Positions 1 through 5,906 of a stretch of 10,250 nucleotides of DNA are shown in pieces (position 1 is the stretch's first letter; each line of letters opens with the position of its first letter). The translations under genes were made by a program, and so were the position numbers. The stretch is from a bacterium (lineage in GTDB: Bacteria > Patescibacteriota > Minisyncoccia > Ryanbacterales > 2-02-FULL-48-12): NCBI GenBank assembly GCA_005239605.1, contig SBBS01000038.1, positions 1 to 10,250 of the forward strand. Reading direction: 5' to 3'. The notes under the pieces are model-generated. The model made no database searches and had not been told where the DNA came from. It saw only the letters and a program-made list of their open reading frames with translations.

Positions 1-41
1 ACAGAAAGTATAAAGGAAAAACTTTAAATAATAAAATACAC

Positions 42-87
42 AATTAGTGCACATCTTTTAGCGATCGCTAAAAGATGTGCACTAATT
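42..87. repeat. 46-bp perfect palindrome with no loop
   Basis: The left arm (42-60) is the exact reverse complement of the right arm (69-87). The centre, GCGATCGC (61-68), is itself palindromic, so all 46 bases are one uninterrupted palindrome. Each arm also holds the palindrome GTGCAC. It lies just beyond the minus-strand terminator at 92-124, outside any gene. Read on the minus strand it is followed by a U-rich stretch (RNA from positions 41 down to 20), so it could be a second, backup terminator. It could also be a protein-binding site, a cruciform-forming site or an assembly fold-back. Its sequence is certain; its role is unknown. Confidence 0.9.
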
Positions 88-91
88 AAAA

Positions 92-124
92 AGCAAAAGA
101 AAAAGGCATCGCCCGTGATGCCTT
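92..124 (-). terminator. Rho-independent terminator of the minus-strand operon
   Basis: On the minus strand, AAGGCATC (124-117) pairs with GATGCCTT (110-103) around a 6-base loop. The 8-bp stem runs directly into a U-rich tract (RNA from 104 down to about 92, interrupted by one C and one G). This is a classic intrinsic terminator. It lies 45 bases after the stop of the 28-codon reading frame and about 130 bases after the stop of the 135-residue gene, so it plausibly ends the whole operon. It faces the wrong way to end a plus-strand gene. Confidence 0.8.
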
Positions 125-168
125 GTGTGAAACTGCTGTTTTTTTATCCCGCTAGAAATAATACCCCG

Positions 169-255
169 TCACTTGCGGCACAAGTTACTGTTCCTGCACA
201 TAAAAAATATAAGCAGAATGCCCCATACGACAGCTGCCCACTCCCGCCAGTTCAT
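169..255 (-). CDS. Possible 28-residue single-helix membrane peptide
   Basis: This short frame begins one base after the stop of the 257-664 gene (TGA-T-ATG), an arrangement typical of translational coupling. The peptide starts MNWREW, has a hydrophobic stretch at residues 7-19 (AAVVWGILLIFFM) and ends in a polar, basic tail with two cysteines. This is the pattern of a small inner-membrane peptide with a charged C-terminus. No strong Shine-Dalgarno is visible; GGAA lies about 10 bases upstream. It ends before the terminator at 92-124. I recognise no family. It could be chance, since a coding frame this short with one hydrophobic run is not rare, but the coupled start and terminator position favour translation. 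Confidence 0.4.
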   Translation of the reverse strand: MNWREWAAVVWGILLIFFMCRNSNLCRK

Positions 256-256
256 A

Positions 257-664
257 TCAATCATTCCGACAAAGATTCAAATGCCGGGAAGGTCCAACAG
301 TAACTTCAGTATTCGCAAGAGGATGATCCCAACTCAACTTCCGCCACCCGAAATGAACCGCGGCATCTGTCCCCTTGCCTCCCGCTTCAAAAAGCCAGCC
401 TGTAGACATTTTCCGGCACATGCAATAAGTCTCCTCCTCGCCAGATCCTCGTTTCCAAATAAACCCATCGGGCTTTACTGTAAGACTGCTCGGACTGTCG
501 GAGGATTGCACCAAAGAACACAAGCGGCGCAGCACAACCAACATGCAAAAATTATCATTTGCCTCCGCTTTTGAAGAAAGACTGCCTTCCGCAAAAATTT
601 GACTTACATCATTTAGCGCCTTGCGCAATTCCCCGAAAACGTATTCCTTCTGATACCAGTACAT
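257..664 (-). CDS. Orphan 135-residue protein, function unknown
   Basis: The start is well supported: AAGGAGG (676-670) lies five bases before the ATG at 664. The gene follows the zinc-ribbon gene by 18 bases and is followed by a tiny coupled frame. The protein opens with an aromatic, amphipathic segment (MYWYQKEYVFGELRKALNDV), continues with a helical part to about residue 55, then a more polar half with a CMC motif at 81-83, a glycine-rich stretch at 94-98 and many Trp and His residues. There is no signal peptide or clear membrane helix. I do not recognise the fold or family. The cysteine pairs could bind metal, as in the neighbouring zinc-ribbon protein, but spacing does not match a known finger. 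The strong ribosome site and operon position make it very likely real. Confidence 0.7.
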   Translation of the reverse strand: MYWYQKEYVFGELRKALNDVSQIFAEGSLSSKAEANDNFCMLVVLRRLCSLVQSSDSPSSLTVKPDGFIWKRGSGEEETYCMCRKMSTGWLFEAGGKGTDAAVHFGWRKLSWDHPLANTEVTVGPSRHLNLCRND

Positions 665-682
665 CCTGACCTCCTTCCAATT

Positions 683-988
683 TTATGCAACGCTTGGCCA
701 GCAAAATGCGCAAACAGTGCATGCGACTTTTTTACCCTGCAATGTTGCTGTATGTTTGCACAAAACACAAACAGCATACACTCCTTCATTGGCAACATCA
801 ACACGCGTAAAACCGCCGCATTTTTCGCAAGGGGGAAATTTTATTTCTTTATTTTTCCGGAGCCGGCTTCCTTCTTCTTTCTTCTCATCAGAAACTGATC
901 CGGGAGAAGATAAAATAAGGAAACGGAGAATGCCTAAAGAAGAAATTAACAATACTAAGCCCCCAATAATAGTCGGCAAATCATCCAT
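683..988 (-). CDS. Membrane-anchored zinc-ribbon-like protein, 101 residues
   Basis: I chose the ATG at 988 because AAGGAGGT (999-992) stands three bases before it; a longer frame starting at 1024 would place this ribosome site inside the gene. The product has one membrane helix (about residues 5-28), a charged Lys/Glu/Arg linker (35-50) and a cysteine module: CEKC (54-57) and CVLC (74-77), spaced like a two-knuckle zinc ribbon. A further CTVCAFC cluster (90-96) lies close to the C-terminus. The ribbon would most likely sit in the cytoplasm if the helix is a simple anchor, but topology cannot be fixed from sequence. Small proteins of this layout are common in CPR bacteria and mostly uncharacterised. 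It sits 45 bases after rpiB. Zinc binding is inference from the cysteine spacing. Confidence 0.75.
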   Translation of the reverse strand: MDDLPTIIGGLVLLISSLGILRFLILSSPGSVSDEKKEEGSRLRKNKEIKFPPCEKCGGFTRVDVANEGVYAVCVLCKHTATLQGKKVACTVCAFCWPSVA

Positions 989-1033
989 AACACCTCCTTG
1001 TAATGTGCAGTTTCTTTCAGTCAATCATGTAAT

Positions 1034-1477
1034 TTAAATTTTGTCAATCCTTCGCTGATGCCGCGGCTCATGGGAAAACGGCGTCTCCAGCCAAAGCTTG
1101 GTTGCCTGCTTTGCCTCATCAATACTCACAAACCGCGCACCGATGGAAAGCATGTTCGCGTTGTTGTGCTCGCGCGAGAGCGTAATAATGCGATCGTTTT
1201 TGCCGTACCACACCGCCGCGCGAACGCCGGGCATGCGATTTGCCGCCATCGCCTCTCCTTCGCCTGATCCGCCCAATATAATACCAAACGCGTCCTGTTC
1301 TTTTGCAATGCGCTCGGCAACCGGCCGCACAAAATCGGGATAATCATCATTTTTATCAAAACGATGCGCTCCCATATCAGCAACCTCATACCCCAAGCCA
1401 AGCAAAAAACCGCGCAACTCTTCTTTGAGCGCAAACCCTGCATGATCGGATGCAAGAAATATTTTCATGTGCGACAT
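1034..1477 (-). CDS. rpiB: Ribose-5-phosphate isomerase B (RpiB/LacAB family), glutamate type
   Basis: RpiB interconverts ribose 5-phosphate and ribulose 5-phosphate in the cytoplasm. From the ATG at 1477 (147 residues) the family marks are SDHAG (10-14), the active-site loop GGSGEGEAMAANR (69-81) and SREHNNANMLSIGAR (101-115). The loop lacks the catalytic Cys of the E. coli enzyme (known there as C66) and instead has Glu at residue 75, as in the mycobacterial type, where a glutamate is the base. The length matches the family. GGAGGT (1491-1486) is eight bases from this ATG and seventeen from the next one (MKIF), so the upstream start is preferred. The start is one base after the previous gene's TGA, so translation is probably coupled. 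Related LacA/LacB or other sugar-phosphate isomerase activity cannot be excluded. A housekeeping enzyme inside a surface-protein operon is unusual. Confidence 0.92.
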   Translation of the reverse strand: MSHMKIFLASDHAGFALKEELRGFLLGLGYEVADMGAHRFDKNDDYPDFVRPVAERIAKEQDAFGIILGGSGEGEAMAANRMPGVRAAVWYGKNDRIITLSREHNNANMLSIGARFVSIDEAKQATKLWLETPFSHEPRHQRRIDKI

Positions 1478-1478
1478 G

Positions 1479-3401
1479 TCAGTATACCTCCGCCACTTCC
1501 AGATTGCGTATCGCAGCGCCCATGGAAGCGCTGCTTCCCTGCGGGTAATATATTTCATCCAGCACGCCCAATATGACAATCTCATAATCCTCCGGCCTTG
1601 TTGAGATATTGCCGTAGGTGGATGGATACTTATTTTTGATATCCGCGATCATTTTTTGCAATTCTGCGCGAGAAATGCCGAACATGTATCTTTGGAATCC
1701 TGTCCATGTGCTCCCGCGCGATACGGGAGACCCCCCAATCATATGCACATACTTCGTGCCGCTCCGCACCGCGCTCCCAATAATAGGCAAGAATGTGCAT
1801 CCGGGGCAATCATCGCCCTGCAAAGATTCCGGAAACGTATTACGCGTGTCAAATACTTGCGTCTGTATCCAAAATGCTCCTGTTATGCCGGATTTTGTTG
1901 TGTCGCGAATACCAAGTGAAAATTGAACATATCCCACCGCTCCATTAGAAACAGATGCTGTGGGAACCTGAATACCCGCTGACATTCGAAGTTCGGAGGC
2001 TGCATGCGTCCATGGCCGCGGTCCTGTTCCAAGCGGATAATAATGCTGAAGCACGATTGGCACAAGATCTCCAATTGTTGGCCGCGTGGTTGGGGCGCTG
2101 TAAATTCCAACCGTACGCCCCTGTACTTGTACGGCCGTGGCGCCACTTACATCAACTTTTCCTCGCTGATACGCGCTATAGGGAATAGACGGCCGAAAAC
2201 CGGTGTATGCCCCCACGTCCCATGAAACGGCTTTACTGACAGCATCACTCCCTTGTTGCCATAAAATTAACATGCTTTTGTTGTCTCCAGGGGGCGGAGG
2301 GTCTCCGAAGGCAAAAGTATCAATATTAGAAGTTACTGGTTGGCGATACAAAAGTTTTTCATTTTTTGCGACACCCCCCACCGTAAACGTCTTGGACTGG
2401 CAGTTATTCCCTTCATTTGATTCCGCGATAACCTTAGTCACATCCGCGCACCAGTAAATGGTGTGTGAGCCTGCGGCAGCAGTCCATGCCGCAGACGTGC
2501 GCAGGGCAGAAACAACTCCCGGGCCGAACGCATTGAAGTTAGCGATGTTGAGTTGTCTTACTGTCGTATTGAGGCAGTCGGCATTATCTATGCACCAGCG
2601 GCCTACAGATCCCGCGGCGGCTGTTCCTGCGCCTATGTTTTTGACGGTACTTGAAAATCTGAGGGATGTTCCCGGATTAAAGGTGCCGAGAATGGTGATG
2701 TCCTGATGGTTGGTAATGAGATCGGGCAGGGGGGTTCCTGTGTCGGGCGTAAATACAATCTTAGGATCAAATTGAGTGGTATCGCAGTAATTATCAGTTC
2801 CTTTGTTGAGAACAAAGTTGATGGCTTGTCCGCCTGCAAGGGACGTTATTAAGTTGAATGACGCTCCCACCATATTGCCATTTGCAACAGACGCGCTCCA
2901 GAGAACAGTTGCATCTTTTTTGATGCTCGCGTTCACGCCGTCCCCGCATCCACCGTCAGCGTCTTTCACGGTTCCGGTAATGTTTACTGTTCCCGCTTCG
3001 GGGGCCTTCCAGCGCCGAACAACATCCGTATTGTTTCCCGGATGAGCATTTCCTGGCCAAATAATCGCATCCTGTTCGGATCCTCTCCATAAAGGACTTC
3101 CTCCCGCAATGTATGTAAGATTGCCGCCACTGCCATCGAGATAATACCAATTTTTGTACCCTTGGGCGCCGGAGAAATCCGTTGATGCCTGGAAGGTTTG
3201 GGCGGCTGCCGCGTATCCTCCCTGCAATGTCCCCGAGCGGGAAGCAAGAAACGCGACAGTAACAACCACGCCGGCAAGAAACATCATAACCGGCCAGGCG
3301 ACAAACGATGGCACGCGCTCTTTGCCGATGACGATAAAATCTCTCTGTAAAAGAGAAAGCGAACGGGAAATAAATTTGTCTACGGGTTTTTTGGAAGACA
3401 T
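1479..3401 (-). CDS. Surface protein with shared leader, two beta modules and an orphan C-terminal domain
   Basis: I chose MSSKK (3401) because its neighbours also begin MSxx at the same distance from the shared leader. An ATG at 3419, overlapping the sulfatase stop (ATGATTAA), would add six residues. Neither has a Shine-Dalgarno. Over 640 residues: the leader (22-57) with a membrane helix (about 33-53) and an Ala-rich, possibly signal-peptidase-cleaved end (64-67); a Trp-rich beta module (about 78-218) resembling carbohydrate-binding or galactose-binding-like sandwiches; a CARDB-like module (about 225-343) with the ESNEGNN signature; then a domain of about 295 residues (345-640) I do not recognise. 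That last part has a DDCPGC motif (530-535) and ends with a pattern common at the edge of jelly-roll lectin folds (IRNLEVAEVY). It is probably extracellular and may bind or act on glycans; this rests on the module types and the sulfatase neighbour. Confidence 0.8.
   Translation of the reverse strand: MSSKKPVDKFISRSLSLLQRDFIVIGKERVPSFVAWPVMMFLAGVVVTVAFLASRSGTLQGGYAAAAQTFQASTDFSGAQGYKNWYYLDGSGGNLTYIAGGSPLWRGSEQDAIIWPGNAHPGNNTDVVRRWKAPEAGTVNITGTVKDADGGCGDGVNASIKKDATVLWSASVANGNMVGASFNLITSLAGGQAINFVLNKGTDNYCDTTQFDPKIVFTPDTGTPLPDLITNHQDITILGTFNPGTSLRFSSTVKNIGAGTAAAGSVGRWCIDNADCLNTTVRQLNIANFNAFGPGVVSALRTSAAWTAAAGSHTIYWCADVTKVIAESNEGNNCQSKTFTVGGVAKNEKLLYRQPVTSNIDTFAFGDPPPPGDNKSMLILWQQGSDAVSKAVSWDVGAYTGFRPSIPYSAYQRGKVDVSGATAVQVQGRTVGIYSAPTTRPTIGDLVPIVLQHYYPLGTGPRPWTHAASELRMSAGIQVPTASVSNGAVGYVQFSLGIRDTTKSGITGAFWIQTQVFDTRNTFPESLQGDDCPGCTFLPIIGSAVRSGTKYVHMIGGSPVSRGSTWTGFQRYMFGISRAELQKMIADIKNKYPSTYGNISTRPEDYEIVILGVLDEIYYPQGSSASMGAAIRNLEVAEVY
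1486..1491 (-). promoter_or_regulatory. Shine-Dalgarno of rpiB inside the preceding gene
   Basis: GGAGGT on the minus strand lies within the last codons of the 640-residue surface-protein gene, eight bases before the rpiB ATG at 1477. It decides between two closely spaced in-frame ATGs and places rpiB translation downstream of ribosomes finishing the surface-protein gene. Confidence 0.75.
3231..3335 (-). repeat. Leader-coding repeat, copy 1 (in the 640-residue gene)
   Basis: These 105 bases encode 35 leader residues (IVIGKERVPSFVAWP through AFLASRSG). By hand alignment 90 of 105 bases and 30 of 35 residues equal the copy at 5713-5817. Nine of the fourteen differing codons are synonymous, so the protein sequence is what has been kept. 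Confidence 0.85.
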
Positions 3402-3411
3402 ATATTTGCCA

Positions 3412-5880
3412 TTAATCATCAACAATGAAGCCGGATTGATCACCCGGTATGCCGTATTTATCGTAGTGCTTCTGCACACCTTCCTCCGTCAGCGCGTCAT
3501 AGTATCCCGTTATGGGGCCGTTATACACACCTTCTTTCTTGAGGAATTCCTGCAGAGCGGCGACTTGACTTCCTTGCATTCCCTGATATAAATTCTCATG
3601 GAAAATGGGTGTGTCGGTGGACGCTGCTTCCGCAACCAGTGGGGCATTGGGAGACGTCCGAACAGCAGATTCCGGCGGCGAAGAAAACGGAATTATGTCT
3701 GGACCAATTGCCCAGCATCCAGCGCCGCTGCATTTTTTTATGCCGGCGAGCTTTAGAGCAAGATCCGCCATCACATCGGTGTAGTAAATATTGGCATGCC
3801 TGCTGTCCATCTGATACGGGTCAACGGCAAGGTCATAAAGCTCCTTCTCACCCGATATATCATACTCCACATAGAGATATCGTTTGGTGCGAAGCGCGGT
3901 ATATGTGTCGGTAGTCTTTACCGAAGTGCTTCCTAAAACGGGCACCATATTCTTCCCTTCTATCAAAATGCCGTTTCTTCCCGAAGGATCGGAGACAAGT
4001 GATTGTCCGTCCATAGGAAGAAGCGAATTTGCTTGGGCAATGGATACAATAGTGGGGGCAAGGTCAACCGTCCCCGTGAGGCTTGCGCTTTTTGTGTTTT
4101 TAGAAAACCCCGGCCCGCGAATAATCAGCGGCACGCGAATTGATTCCTCATAGGGAAGCACTTTCCTTCTCGGTAAGCGATGCTCGCCAAGAAAATAGCC
4201 GTTGTCCGAGGTGAATATAACAACAGTATTAGCAAGTCTCCCCGTTGTCTCAAGGGTCGTAATAATATTCCCCACCGCTTCATCCACGGCGCGAAGCGAT
4301 TCAAGCCGTTTACGATAATCAGTTTCTGCCGCCTGGATAGTCGCGTCATCCATAAGAGGCCATTCGGACATAAACGCGGGTTTATCGGAGACATCTTTCT
4401 CATTAAAAGATGGCGGGCGAGGCAATGATTCTCCTGAAAAACTGCCCTCATGCCGCGGCGCGGGTGTCGCGGGCAGATGCGGCGCGTACGGGGTAAAGAG
4501 AACAAACAAGGGCTGCGCGATGCGGGCATTGTTTGTGATGAAACTTACAACTTTTTCGGCAAGAACATCCGTGGAATAATCTTCGGACGCGGCTCCGAAT
4601 GAAGTTACCGTGCCCGCTTGATTGATAATCTTGTAATTGTAGAAATTCGGTGGGTCCAGAAAACCAAAAAACCGCGTCCAGCCCGGCGGCACGGGCGGCT
4701 GGCTCGCTTGAGTATAGCTATTCAAGTATTTGCCAAAAAGGCCTGTGAGATATCCCGCTTTTTGAAGCGCTACCGGCAATGTATTTGTATGATCTAATTT
4801 TTCATACCCGCCGTCGGGAGGATTATTTGTAATAATCCCATGATTATGTGAAAACTGTCCGGTGAGCAGAGACGCCCGGGAGGGACAGCACAGCGGAAAC
4901 GTGGCAAAGTTGTTGGTAAACGTTATTCCTTCCTGCGCAATAAGACGCTGCACATTGGGCATCGCCGCGAGTGATTTTTCCCGCGTGTCCATATCGTCAG
5001 TCATGATGACGATAACATTAGGCCTTGCATCGGCTCCCTCCTTGTAGAGCGCAGTAACATCGGCCGCGGTCAATACGCGATTATATATTTTAAGTTCATC
5101 CATGCTTCCCGTAAAAGGAAAATTTCTTTGAACATTCGCGCCGATTGCAAGCGTTGTGCCATCCTGCACGGCCGATCCTGCCGGTGTTTCCGCGCGTATC
5201 AGAGTTTGCAACACGCCGTCCACATACACGCTGGGTGTTTCCTGAAGCGAGTAGGCATAGGTGATCGCGATATGGTGCCACCGATTCGTCGGGATCGGGT
5301 TTTTTGTAGTCCACACCCCGCGCGCAGTGGTATATCCTGCGCGAAACACCAATTTCTTGTCGCGAGAGATGAGAATGTTAAAACGCGCTTTTGCATCGTT
5401 TGCGGCGCTCTTTTTTGCGATAATGCCAAAATCATTTTTTTGATCCAGAGGGAAAATCCATGCTGACATACTTACGCGCGCAAGGTTATTTATGCCGCCC
5501 GCATTGGACAGCAATACGGAGTCGTCAATGCCGTCGAAACTCAGGGCATTTGCAAGCTTGCCGGAAATCCACGCAACACCGTCCAAAAGCTGCGCGGGCG
5601 GGCTTTTAAGCGTCGCATCGGCCGTCTGCGTGCCACTGCCTTCATCAAACTTCCAGTGGCCCACCAATCCGATCGTCGGAGCCGCAGCTGCCGCGTACCC
5701 CTCTTCCAACGTCCCCGAGCGAGAGGCAAGAAACGCGGCAGCGACAACCACACCGACAAGGAACATAATGATGGGCCATGCAACAAACGAGGGCACGCGC
5801 TCTTTGCCGATGACGATGTGTTCTTTTTGCAGAATGCAGGTTGCGCGTTCTACAAAAGTATCAATGGAACGTCGAGACAT
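3412..5880 (-). CDS. LamG-sulfatase-peptidoglycan-binding fusion protein
   Basis: Sulfatases of this family (S1, formylglycine-dependent) hydrolyse sulfate esters, usually on glycans. In the 822 residues: shared leader with membrane helix (22-56); a LamG/concanavalin-like module (about 70-283) with GHWKFDEGSG, RWHHIAITY and the closing MDELKIYNRVL; a sulfatase domain (about 286-715); a linker; a PG_binding_1-like module (about 764-812, GMQGSQVAALQEFL). Catalytic features all appear intact: metal ligands D295/D296 and D559/N560, the signature CCPSRASLLTG with C331 as the formylglycine residue and R335, K384, H468, H567 and K573. The closest feel is to N-acetylglucosamine-6-sulfatases, but substrate is not predictable. 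Activity needs a formylglycine-generating enzyme, which is not in this window. The enzyme would act outside the cell while held at the wall. The start has no Shine-Dalgarno; the leader alignment supports it. Confidence 0.93.
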   Translation of the reverse strand: MSRRSIDTFVERATCILQKEHIVIGKERVPSFVAWPIIMFLVGVVVAAAFLASRSGTLEEGYAAAAAPTIGLVGHWKFDEGSGTQTADATLKSPPAQLLDGVAWISGKLANALSFDGIDDSVLLSNAGGINNLARVSMSAWIFPLDQKNDFGIIAKKSAANDAKARFNILISRDKKLVFRAGYTTARGVWTTKNPIPTNRWHHIAITYAYSLQETPSVYVDGVLQTLIRAETPAGSAVQDGTTLAIGANVQRNFPFTGSMDELKIYNRVLTAADVTALYKEGADARPNVIVIMTDDMDTREKSLAAMPNVQRLIAQEGITFTNNFATFPLCCPSRASLLTGQFSHNHGIITNNPPDGGYEKLDHTNTLPVALQKAGYLTGLFGKYLNSYTQASQPPVPPGWTRFFGFLDPPNFYNYKIINQAGTVTSFGAASEDYSTDVLAEKVVSFITNNARIAQPLFVLFTPYAPHLPATPAPRHEGSFSGESLPRPPSFNEKDVSDKPAFMSEWPLMDDATIQAAETDYRKRLESLRAVDEAVGNIITTLETTGRLANTVVIFTSDNGYFLGEHRLPRRKVLPYEESIRVPLIIRGPGFSKNTKSASLTGTVDLAPTIVSIAQANSLLPMDGQSLVSDPSGRNGILIEGKNMVPVLGSTSVKTTDTYTALRTKRYLYVEYDISGEKELYDLAVDPYQMDSRHANIYYTDVMADLALKLAGIKKCSGAGCWAIGPDIIPFSSPPESAVRTSPNAPLVAEAASTDTPIFHENLYQGMQGSQVAALQEFLKKEGVYNGPITGYYDALTEEGVQKHYDKYGIPGDQSGFIVDD
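5713..5817 (-). repeat. Leader-coding repeat, copy 2 (in the sulfatase gene)
   Basis: These 105 bases correspond in frame and without gaps to 3231-3335 and 8931-9035. The encoded stretch runs from IVIGKERVPSFVAWP to AFLASRSG. The codons for GKERV are identical in all three copies. Confidence 0.85.
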
Positions 5881-5906
5881 AAATTATTTGAGAAGAAAAA
5901 GATTTA

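Noticed and set aside
61..68. GCGATCGC resembling the cyanobacterial HIP1 octamer
   Set aside because: It is the only copy I noticed; it is simply the centre of the long palindrome, and the genes do not look cyanobacterial.
115..574. Overlapping plus-strand frames at the left end
   Set aside because: They have no ribosome site, contain the terminator region or lie opposite the 257-664 gene, which has AAGGAGG five bases before its start. They look like chance frames.
717..1037. Plus-strand frame opposite the zinc-ribbon gene
   Set aside because: The opposite strand has a clear ribosome site, a membrane helix and CxxC pairs; the plus frame shows nothing recognisable.
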